DNA of 64,000 bases from assembly GCA_028283725.1 (NCBI GenBank), contig JAPWKC010000004.1, forward strand, positions 1,116,001 through 1,180,000, given 5' to 3'. Numbering within the stretch: position 1 is the first letter of the stretch; each line of letters begins with the position of its first letter. Shown one piece after another: positions 8,824 to 15,805 of this stretch. The notes beneath the pieces were generated by a model. It searched no databases and was not told where the DNA came from. It worked only from the letters and a program-made list of their open reading frames with translations. Source of the stretch: Neorhizobium sp. Its GTDB lineage: Bacteria; Pseudomonadota; Alphaproteobacteria; Rhizobiales; Rhizobiaceae. The translations under genes and the position numbers were made by a program.

Positions 8824-10032
8824 CTACACCCGGTGATCTTCGATCGACATCCAGATCAGTGTCGCCGTCATCCACAATGTCAGCAATCCGACGGTCAGGA
8901 TGATCCAGTCGGAGAAACGATCCGGGTATTCCGATTCTTCTGGAATATGCGCATTCGAAAAGATCGACAGGAAAGTCGTGCGCTGCAGCGCCGTCGATTT
9001 CGCCGTATCCAGATTGCGGACATTTGCCTCGTAGATCGCCTGGGTGACGATACGGTGGGTTTCCAGATTGGAAAATTCGGTCAGGCTCGTCGACAATTGC
9101 GTGCCGTCAGCCGCCGTCTGACCGGCCATGCTGTTCTGGCGGATGGTAATCTGATCGTCGATTGCCTGGATGGAGCGTCGCAATTCCCGGCCACGCGGGG
9201 TGTCATCGGCTTTTGCAGCTTCCAGCGACTTCAGATTGACGAGAAGCTGAAGCTTCTGCTCCGTCAGCTTGCCAATGACGGCGCTCAGCATCTTTGCAGA
9301 CGATAGCGGATCGAGGATGCCGGTCTTGTTCTGGTATTCGCGAAGATTATCCAGCGCGAGGCGATAATCGCCGAGGCTTCCCGTCACGTCGCCCTCGACA
9401 CGGGTAACAAGGTCACGCTTGGCCTTTTCCGAAAGCTTGTCGACCATCTCGGTCGCCGATAAAAGCGCCGCCTTGGAGATCGCGACGGAATCTTCCGGCG
9501 AAAACGCGCGCACGGTGAAAATGATGATGCCAGACGGGCCATCGACATAGGTGTCGACATGCTTCGTCCAGTAGCGATAGAGATCCTCGAAGCGAGCGTC
9601 GGCCGAAATCCGCGACAGCCAGTCGGTTTCGGATTTCGAAAAATAGCTATGCAGGCCGATCTGCGCATCGAGTTTGCGGACTATTTCGGGCGACTTCAGA
9701 TAATTGGCGACGATGTAACTGTCCTGCGTCAGCGAATCGCCACCGATCATCGATCGGCCCTCACGCTTTTCTGAGGTATCGAACTGTTCGCTGACGCCGA
9801 TCGTGCGGACGATCATGCGCGTTTCGGCGACATACTGGCTGCTGGCGATGAAGAAGTAATAGGCAGCCGCGGCGATGCTCGGAATGATGACGAAGGTGAT
9901 CAGGGAGTTCTTCTTGGTGAAAAACAGCCCGAAAAGCCGAGACAGCCACGTCTTTTCGGACAGAGTGACCGCTTCTTCCGGATCATAGGGTACGGCTTCT
10001 CGAGACCGATCATAGGCTATTTCGACGCTCAT
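8824..10032 (-). CDS. Capsule export inner-membrane protein, KpsE/BexC/CtrB family (first copy)
   Basis: A 402-residue protein with a first span at about 43-63 (SLITFVIIPSIAAAAYYFF), a periplasmic helical region, LREYQNKTGILDPLS near 230 and a C-terminal span at about 375-395. The family anchors the polysaccharide ABC exporter to the periplasmic channel. The stop codon is two bases before the KpsT-like start, so the genes form one transcript. The order KpsE-like, KpsT-like, KpsE-like is unusual because one such protein normally suffices; the two could form a hetero-oligomer or serve different exporters. The ATG at 10032 overlaps a possible 35-codon leader frame by ATGA. Confidence 0.87.
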   Translation of the reverse strand: MSVEIAYDRSREAVPYDPEEAVTLSEKTWLSRLFGLFFTKKNSLITFVIIPSIAAAAYYFFIASSQYVAETRMIVRTIGVSEQFDTSEKREGRSMIGGDSLTQDSYIVANYLKSPEIVRKLDAQIGLHSYFSKSETDWLSRISADARFEDLYRYWTKHVDTYVDGPSGIIIFTVRAFSPEDSVAISKAALLSATEMVDKLSEKAKRDLVTRVEGDVTGSLGDYRLALDNLREYQNKTGILDPLSSAKMLSAVIGKLTEQKLQLLVNLKSLEAAKADDTPRGRELRRSIQAIDDQITIRQNSMAGQTAADGTQLSTSLTEFSNLETHRIVTQAIYEANVRNLDTAKSTALQRTTFLSIFSNAHIPEESEYPDRFSDWIILTVGLLTLWMTATLIWMSIEDHRV

Positions 10033-10136
10033 TCGCCGGCTCCACCGCGCGCGCGATACAGTCCGCTCATCACCATCCGACCCTGTCTCAATTGGTTGGC
10101 CCGAAGCGCAGACCGTTTCTCGTCGCTTTTCAGCAT
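10029..10136 (-). CDS. Possible 35-residue leader ORF coupled to the KpsE-like gene
   Basis: A short basic frame starting MLKSDEKRSALRANQLRQGR. Its stop TGA overlaps the ATG of the KpsE-like gene (ATGA), the arrangement used for translational coupling. The preceding GGGG is a weak ribosome site. No signal peptide or membrane span is present. It may be a leader peptide or chance. The remaining spacer up to 10274 (about 140 bases) shows no clear feature apart from AT-rich sequence that could hold a promoter. Confidence 0.3.
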   Translation of the reverse strand: MLKSDEKRSALRANQLRQGRMVMSGLYRARGGAGE

Positions 10137-10274
10137 ACCCCGTTATATTCCCGTCAGGTATGGCGTAACAAAGGCACTTTCAACACTCGCCGAAAGCAGC
10201 ACGCCAGAGAACTTACAATAACATATCATCGCGTCGAAAACGCAATCACGCTTCCGGCACGCTTTTGGCACGGA

Positions 10275-11246
10275 TCAAGAACGAAACAGCTTATGATCGA
10301 GTGACAGACGCGATGCAATGGCGCGCGGCAGTTTCTCGTGATTGGCACCGAGGCAATGACCGGTGACAAGGGCTGCGCGCTGGCCGGCACGTTCGAGACG
10401 TTGCCGCAGCGTCACCGGACCGTAGGAGGCATCGATCTTCTGGCGAAAGGCCTGGCGGGCAAATTTTGCCGCCGACACGACGGTTCGCCGGACGCTTGGC
10501 GACAGCCGATATCCGAAATACTTGGTGAAATTGCGCGATTCGTCGAAAGCCCGGCGCAGTTGCTCGACAAGGCCATAGTCATGCGAATGATAAACGACGG
10601 CGTCAGGCGCATAGGCCTTGCGATAACCGGCCTCAATGACCGACCGGGCCCAGATCTGGTCCTCAGCGAATTCGACATCCGGATAGGGTATCTGCTCCCA
10701 GACAGATTTGCGCATCAGCGAATTGTTGTCCGAGTAGAAATGCAGCATCTGCCGCCATCCTTCGTCGCTTGCGTAACGCTGCGGATCAAGATCGCGGGAA
10801 ACGACGAGAGGATGGGCAAGAAAGCCCTCGAAATGGCGGTCAAGATCGTTTTTCGTAAAGGGCGAAGCCGAGGCATAGGCCACATGCCGGCCGAATACAC
10901 CGGCAATCGCCGGATCCTGTTCGGCAGCGGCAACAAGATTGGCGAGCCAGGTTTCCTCGACCGGCTCGGCATCGTGGGTGAGGAAAGCGACGAAATCCGC
11001 ATCGGCCAGTTCGACCCCGAGATTGCGTGTCTTGCCGTGCCCGAATTCGGCTGGTGCGATCTCGACGAGACGAACGCCTGCAAGCCCGCGGAGATAGTCT
11101 TTCGTGCCGTCCTTCGAGCCGGAATCGATGACGATCACCTGAAAGGGCCAGGGTGTCTTCTGGCCCAGAACCTTCTCCATCACGGGCGGCAGGACACGCA
11201 TGGCGTTCTTGGTCGGGATGACCACGGCACAGCGATATTCAGCCAT
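10275..11246 (-). CDS. Family 2 glycosyltransferase, rhamnosyltransferase-like
   Basis: A 323-residue GT-A enzyme. CAVVIPTKNAMRVLPPVM is at the N-terminus, VIVIDSGSKDGT near 45, FLTHDAEPVEETWL near 85 (metal-binding region) and YPDVEFAEDQIWA near 185 (acidic catalytic-base region). The pattern SGSKDGT...HDAEP is typical of GT2 rhamnosyltransferase-like proteins, but the sugar is inferred. I chose ATG 11246 (MAEYRCAVVIP); it overlaps the end of the upstream glycosyltransferase by 8 bases, so both are one operon. There is no membrane span, so it acts on a lipid-linked or cytosolic acceptor. Confidence 0.8.
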   Translation of the reverse strand: MAEYRCAVVIPTKNAMRVLPPVMEKVLGQKTPWPFQVIVIDSGSKDGTKDYLRGLAGVRLVEIAPAEFGHGKTRNLGVELADADFVAFLTHDAEPVEETWLANLVAAAEQDPAIAGVFGRHVAYASASPFTKNDLDRHFEGFLAHPLVVSRDLDPQRYASDEGWRQMLHFYSDNNSLMRKSVWEQIPYPDVEFAEDQIWARSVIEAGYRKAYAPDAVVYHSHDYGLVEQLRRAFDESRNFTKYFGYRLSPSVRRTVVSAAKFARQAFRQKIDASYGPVTLRQRLERAGQRAALVTGHCLGANHEKLPRAIASRLSLDHKLFRS

Positions 11247-12453
11247 CGGCCTTCTCCTTGCTTGCCGCCCAGAGGACACGTTCACGAATGGCGGCCTCCA
11301 CGAGCCGCGCAGACCCTTCCCATGTCAGCCCCTCGACATGGGCAAGACCACCACGACGCAGGCGATCGCGCTCCTCAGCACTTTCGAGCAGGCGCTGCAT
11401 TTCGTCGGCAATGCCCTCCGGCGTCGGCTTTGCAAACGCCATCGTATCGGCGGGGAAGATCGAACGGACGGTATCGAGATCAAGATCGATCACCGGCAGA
11501 CCGCAGGCCATCATCTCCTTGTTGACCAGCGAATGGTTGGTGGCGGAAAACACCACGCCGATCGTTGCCTCCCTGTAGAGTTCCGCTAGTTCCGCGCTGC
11601 CCAGAACGCCGCGATCACGGTAGGGAAAAGGAACGCTCAGATCGCCAAGCTTCCAGCCGAAGAAATCGACTTCGAACGGAATGCCGCGCTGATGCAGGAT
11701 CTCAAGCGCTATGAAGGCCAACTCAACGGCCCGCCGCGGCGTCACGTAGCGGGCATAGAGCGCAATGCGCGCCGGATGTCTTTCGCCGACCGTCGCGCCG
11801 GAATTGTAAACGCCGGCATCATAGGCAAGCGGCCAGGCCATCGACCAGCGGCCGAAATCGCGCGACATGCGCTTGTGCAGCCAGTCACCGGCGCAAAGGC
11901 AGTCGAAATCGAAATGATAGGTCGCCTCCGACAGAAGTGCCTCGGCACCCGCCGCATAAAAGGCCGGCTCGAAATCCTGGACGAAATAGAATTTGCGGGT
12001 AAAGCCGCCCATCGCCTGCACCGGATAGCAGGTAAAGCGGTCGGTCGCGATCAGCGCGTCTCCCTCGACATCGGGCGTAACACCGCGAAACAGTTCGACC
12101 GAGCCGGAGAACGGCTGGAAATGGGCGTTGATCGTTTGCTTCGCCTCGTCCGCGGTCTTGTGGATGCTGGGGTTCTGGATCAGGAAGCGGACGTCGTGGC
12201 CGAATTTTTCCAGACAGGTGGCAATGCGAAAGATCGTCATGTGCCCGCCGGCACCAGGCAGGAAATCGGGAATGACGAAGGTGATCCGCAGCCGCGCAGG
12301 ATCAAGGTTCGCTGTCGGCGCAATCCGCGCGGATGGCGCGTAGGACGTGAACGTCTTCAGATGCGCCACCTGTTTTTCGAAGGCGGTCTTGCGCTTGATA
12401 TGCGGTGTCATCAACCGCCAGAGTTTTCGCGTGATGGATTTCAATGACGCCAA
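11239..12453 (-). CDS. WsaF-like GT-B glycosyltransferase
   Basis: A protein of about 404 residues resembling the rhamnosyltransferase WsaF family. RITFVIPDFLPGAGGHMTIFRIA starts the N-domain (about residue 55), FYFVQDFEPAFYAAGAEA lies near 160, and the C-domain has YARYVTPRRAVELA and then VVFSATNHSLVNKEMMACGLPVIDLD near 325, the donor-site region. The start is uncertain: TTG at 12453 is preceded by GGAAGAG, and the first ATG is at 12411. The gene heads the minus-strand block just inside tRNA-Gln and overlaps the next gene by 8 bases, so the two transferases probably act in sequence on one glycan. Confidence 0.75.
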   Translation of the reverse strand: MASLKSITRKLWRLMTPHIKRKTAFEKQVAHLKTFTSYAPSARIAPTANLDPARLRITFVIPDFLPGAGGHMTIFRIATCLEKFGHDVRFLIQNPSIHKTADEAKQTINAHFQPFSGSVELFRGVTPDVEGDALIATDRFTCYPVQAMGGFTRKFYFVQDFEPAFYAAGAEALLSEATYHFDFDCLCAGDWLHKRMSRDFGRWSMAWPLAYDAGVYNSGATVGERHPARIALYARYVTPRRAVELAFIALEILHQRGIPFEVDFFGWKLGDLSVPFPYRDRGVLGSAELAELYREATIGVVFSATNHSLVNKEMMACGLPVIDLDLDTVRSIFPADTMAFAKPTPEGIADEMQRLLESAEERDRLRRGGLAHVEGLTWEGSARLVEAAIRERVLWAASKEKADG

Positions 12454-12579
12454 TACCGCTCTTCCTATTCTTCCGCGCGGCTCCCAAGAGCCAGATTCTG
12501 GATCAAAAATCCAGCGCCAGAGCAAAATTGTCGCGGCAACCGCACCGGGTATCGGGAGAAGACCAGATTCTGGAAAATA

Positions 12580-12654
12580 TGGCTGGGGCGCCTGGATTCG
12601 AACCAGGGGATGGCGGTACCAAAAACCGCTGCCTTACCGCTTGGCTACGCCCCA
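12580..12654 (-). tRNA. tRNA-Gln (anticodon UUG)
   Basis: The minus strand gives acceptor stem TGGGGCG/CGCCCCA, discriminator G and encoded CCA. The anticodon stem GCGGT/ACCGC encloses TTTTGGT, giving anticodon TTG. The T arm contains GGTTCGAATCC. It is 75 nt including CCA. It bounds the polysaccharide block on the right. Confidence 0.95.
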
Positions 12655-12822
12655 GCATGGGCCGGTCGATCGCTTTTCAGCGACGGCCACGGCCAGCGCG
12701 CATGCTCTAGCAAAGCTTGCGCGCCCTCTCAACGGCTAAGTTGACGCTTTTCGCGAAATTCGCGCTTTTCCGGAATTCATCCGCGTTGCGCCGGCTTGGC
12801 CTGGCATAGTATCGAAGAAACC

Positions 12823-13746
12823 ATGGCAGACGATGTTTCCTTCGATCTCGAATTTACCCCATCCTATGGCACGCCCGTCGCCGTCGCGCCCGGCGTGCAG
12901 CGGCTGACGGTCAACAATCCCTCCCCCTTCACCTTTCACGGCACCAACAGTTATATCGTCGGCGCCGGCGCCTCGGTCGCGGTGATCGATCCGGGCCCGG
13001 AGGACGATGCGCATCTGGCCGCGCTCAAGGAGGCGATAGGCGGGCGTTCCGTCTCGCATATCTTCGTCACCCATACGCATCGCGATCACTCGCCCCTTGC
13101 CAGACGCTTGAAGGTGGAAACCGGCGCTCTCACCGTCGCCGAGGGGCCGCACCGGCCGTCGCGGCCGCTGCACGAGGGCGAAACGAACCCGTTTGCCGAA
13201 AGTGCGGACGCGGATTTCAGACCGGATATCGCTCTTGCAGATGGCGAGACCATTACCGGCGACGGATGGGCGCTGACGGCCGTTCATACGCCCGGCCATA
13301 CGGCCAATCACTGCGCCTTCGCGCTCGAAAAAACCGGCATCCTGTTTTCAGCCGATCACGTCATGGCCTGGGCAACGACGATCGTCGCGCCGCCGGACGG
13401 TTCCATGGCGGATTTCATGGCCTCGGTGGAAAAGCTCCTGTCGCGTGACGACCGGATCTATTTCCCCGGCCATGGCGGGCCGGTGCGCGAGCCGAAATCC
13501 TTTCTGCGGGGTCTGCGCACCCACAGGCGCATGCGCGAGCGCGCCGTGCTCGAGCGGATCCGCGCCGGTGACCGGCTGATCGCCGACATGGTCAAGGTCA
13601 TCTATGCCAGAACCGATCCGCGCCTGCATGGCGCCGCCGCTCTTTCCGTTCTGGCGCATCTGGAAGACCTGATCGAGAAAGGCCGGGTGATCACCGACGG
13701 CCCGCCGTCGCTATCGGGCAGCTATCGGCCCACAGCCGACGATTGA
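12823..13746 (+). CDS. MBL-fold metallo-hydrolase
   Basis: A 307-residue metallo-beta-lactamase-fold enzyme. The zinc site is visible: THTHRDHS near 88 (HxHxDH), PGHTANH near 157, SADHVMAW near 175 (bridging Asp) and FPGHGGPV near 215 (last His). The C-terminal helical region (from about 235) is like that of LACTB2-type hydrolases, whose members are RNases or thioester/ester hydrolases. Without a search the substrate is not assignable. The start ATG at 12823 (MADDVSFDLEFTP) follows GAAGAAACC; an earlier in-frame start at 12796 has no ribosome site. The gene stands alone, downstream of and divergent from tRNA-Gln. Confidence 0.85.
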   Translation: MADDVSFDLEFTPSYGTPVAVAPGVQRLTVNNPSPFTFHGTNSYIVGAGASVAVIDPGPEDDAHLAALKEAIGGRSVSHIFVTHTHRDHSPLARRLKVETGALTVAEGPHRPSRPLHEGETNPFAESADADFRPDIALADGETITGDGWALTAVHTPGHTANHCAFALEKTGILFSADHVMAWATTIVAPPDGSMADFMASVEKLLSRDDRIYFPGHGGPVREPKSFLRGLRTHRRMRERAVLERIRAGDRLIADMVKVIYARTDPRLHGAAALSVLAHLEDLIEKGRVITDGPPSLSGSYRPTADD

Positions 13747-13845
13747 GCCGATCGCCCGTTTCGTGATCTTCGCCTGGAGCGACCGGGCGTGGGGCAGACA
13801 GTTCAGGGCCGTCAGGGCCGTCTGGGACGTCGAGCGGCAGCGGCC

Positions 13846-14739
13846 TCAGTTGCCGGCGATCCCGAGCAATTCCTGATCGAGCCGATCGAGAAACGTCTCG
13901 GCAATCCGTTCGCCGATGCCGAGATCATGATCTGCGTAGCGCGACGAGACGCGGATATCGACCGATGTCGTTTCGGCATCTTCATGCAGGCGGATGACGA
14001 GATCGAAGCGCAGGCCGAGCACCAGTGTGCGGGTTTCGCCCTGCAGCAGCACGTCGCCGGCATTGCCGTATACCGGCGTCGGGGCCGGTTCCGGGCGGGG
14101 CAGTGGCACCGGCGCCACGTCGGGTACCGGGGTCTGATCGTCCCGCGGTGCGGTGCGGCCAGGGGTTTCCGGCACGATCAGTTCAATACCCTGCCTGCCG
14201 GTGATGGTGATCCGCGCGGCGCGCGCCGCCTTCTGTACGCCATCATAGACACGGTCGATCGCCCCCTCGTAGCGCCTGCCGATCAGCGTCGGATAGGCGG
14301 AAAACTGCGCCCGGCGATCTGCGGGCCCAAGCGTGGCGCGGCGGGCAAGCCAGCCCTGATCGGCCTTCGGCGCGGCAATCCAGGCCGGCGGGTCCTCAAG
14401 ATCGGTCGAAACCTCGTAGAGTGCCGGGAAATGGCGATAGTCATAAGCGGCAACGGCGACCGTGCCGAGCGGGATCGCTGCATATATCAGTCCCTTGGCG
14501 GCAGCGATGCCGCCGCGGGCGCCGGCCTGCCACAGGCGCACGAGCCCTATGAGCGAAAACAGCAGCGCGGCTGTGGCAATCGTGGCCGACAGAAGCAGAA
14601 GAGCAACGAAGGTCGGTTCCGACAGCGGGCCGAAGCGGTGCCCGATGACGATGATGACGAAAAGCAGCAGCGCGGAAAAGCCCAGACGGCGTCCCGTATA
14701 GGCGGATTGCGATACCGGCCGGACGAAGCGGACTGTCAT
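13846..14739 (-). CDS. DUF1499 domain membrane protein
   Basis: A 297-residue protein with three predicted spans in the first 100 residues (about 20-35, 43-65 and 82-97), then a periplasmic or cytosolic DUF1499 domain. ALYEVSTDLEDPPAW near 112 is the domain's characteristic opening. A Pro-rich linker (VPLPRPEPAPTP, about 215) precedes DVLLQGETRTLVLGLRFDLVIRL near 232. The domain's function is not known; some members are linked to envelope or chloroplast lipids. It is convergent with the MBL gene, and the sequence between them (13747-13845) is short and shows no site. Confidence 0.8.
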   Translation of the reverse strand: MTVRFVRPVSQSAYTGRRLGFSALLLFVIIVIGHRFGPLSEPTFVALLLLSATIATAALLFSLIGLVRLWQAGARGGIAAAKGLIYAAIPLGTVAVAAYDYRHFPALYEVSTDLEDPPAWIAAPKADQGWLARRATLGPADRRAQFSAYPTLIGRRYEGAIDRVYDGVQKAARAARITITGRQGIELIVPETPGRTAPRDDQTPVPDVAPVPLPRPEPAPTPVYGNAGDVLLQGETRTLVLGLRFDLVIRLHEDAETTSVDIRVSSRYADHDLGIGERIAETFLDRLDQELLGIAGN

Positions 14740-14811
14740 CTTTCGTCAAAAACTCCACATGGCGTGATGGGCCGGTCAAGCCGGCGCATTGGCGGTTTCC
14801 GCATCCCTGTT

Positions 14812-14916
14812 TAGAGCAATTCGAGCAAAAGTGGGAACCGGTTTTGCATCCGCAATTGCGGAGAAACAAAGAGATGGAGCAGTTTCGCGCTTCGAAGAAA
14901 GGCGGACATGCTCTAG
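14812..14916 (+). repeat. Rhizobial intergenic repeat, family A copy 1
   Basis: It begins TAGAGCAATTCGAGCAAAAG, contains GTGGGAACCGGTTTTGCATC and then CCGCAATTGCGGAGAAACA, and ends GACATGCTCTAG. The same series of blocks occurs on the opposite strand at 31665-31740. It looks like the RIME-type elements common between rhizobial genes; the exact subclass is not determined. The rest of 14740-15001 shows nothing else. Confidence 0.75.
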
Positions 14917-15001
14917 AAAAGCGTCGGCCGTTCGGGAATTGGCGAGCGGCCGGTCTAAGCAGGTCTCTCTAGAGAGGCTGCCACAGCATGGAGTGAAGAC
15001 A

Positions 15002-15322
15002 ATGCGAGATCGTCGTAGTACGGCCCCTAACGTGGCCCGCCCCCTGGTCCGTCCCCTGGCCCTCCTCCCCTGCCTTGCAGCGCTTGCGCTGCTTGCCGGG
15101 TGCCAGACGATCACGCCGCAGGAGCGCCGGGCAGCCGATGAGCGGACCTGCGCCTCTTACGGCTTTCGCCCGCAGACGGATGCGATGGCGCGCTGCCTGC
15201 TCGACCTCGATCTCGATCGGCGAGCACAGGCGCGCGCCAATTTTGCCCGCCAGGATGGCATGATGATGGGCATGTGGTCGCCGGTCATCGTCGAGCGGCC
15301 GGTGATCGTGCGCGCCCGATAA
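15002..15322 (+). CDS. Small predicted lipoprotein
   Basis: A 106-residue protein with a basic N-terminus, a hydrophobic segment LALLPCLAALALLAGC and lipobox LLAGC (Cys at about 34). The mature part is short and polar and contains two further Cys (ERTCASYGF, MARCLLDL), a pattern seen in many small alphaproteobacterial lipoproteins. The ATG at 15002 follows GGAGTGAAGACA. The unusually long arginine-rich n-region suggests that a GTG at 15032 could be the true start. No function is recognised. Confidence 0.65.
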   Translation: MRDRRSTAPNVARPLVRPLALLPCLAALALLAGCQTITPQERRAADERTCASYGFRPQTDAMARCLLDLDLDRRAQARANFARQDGMMMGMWSPVIVERPVIVRAR

Positions 15323-15340
15323 CGCGTCTGACGATCCGCG

Positions 15341-15805
15341 TCAGAAGTTCTTCATGTTGAGGTGGGGAATATCGACGTCGAGAAACTCGTCGCCATAGGC
15401 CTTGAAGCCGAAACGCTCGTAGAGCGGCAGCTTGTCCTTCTGGGCAGCCAGATGGAAGCGGTTTTGCCGCGCATGGGCGTGGTCTTCCATGGCCTGCCGC
15501 ATCAGCGCCGATGCGATGCCGAGGCCACGCCACGGACGACCGACTGCCACGCGGCCGATCTTGACATACTCGGCCGTGTAGATCACCCGCAGCGTGCCGC
15601 AGACTTCTCCATCACGGATCGCCACCAGGTGATGAGCCGTCAGGTCGTCGGCATCGAATTCCTCGTCCGGAGGCACGTTCTGCTCGTCGATGAAGACGTC
15701 GCGGCGCAGATTGAACGCCGCGTTGCAGAGCGTGGAGAAGACAGGAACGGCCAGAACCGTCGTTTCGGCCGGCTTGCGTTGCCCGGATTTCGTCAGCCCA
15801 TCCAT
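15341..15805 (-). CDS. GNAT family N-acetyltransferase
   Basis: A 154-residue single-domain acetyltransferase. NLRRDVFIDEQNVPPDEEFD (about 32-51) is the opening motif of the ElaA/YjcF-like group. VKIGRVAVGRPWRGLGIASALMR (about 81-103) is motif A, which binds the acetyl-CoA pyrophosphate (R/Q-x-x-G-x-G/A; here RGLGIA). KLPLYERFGFKAYGDEFLD closes the fold. The start overlaps the 3' end of the pyruvate phosphate dikinase gene by 13 bases, so it is probably cotranscribed with it. The substrate is unknown. Confidence 0.85.
   Translation of the reverse strand: MDGLTKSGQRKPAETTVLAVPVFSTLCNAAFNLRRDVFIDEQNVPPDEEFDADDLTAHHLVAIRDGEVCGTLRVIYTAEYVKIGRVAVGRPWRGLGIASALMRQAMEDHAHARQNRFHLAAQKDKLPLYERFGFKAYGDEFLDVDIPHLNMKNF

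Noticed and set aside
12302..12739. Short frames across tRNA-Gln and the start of the WsaF-like gene
   Set aside because: They read through the tRNA or antisense to the transferase; no supporting motif.
13789..14814. 341-residue plus-strand frame opposite the DUF1499 gene
   Set aside because: The minus-strand gene has membrane spans and DUF1499 motifs; this frame has neither a domain nor a ribosome site.
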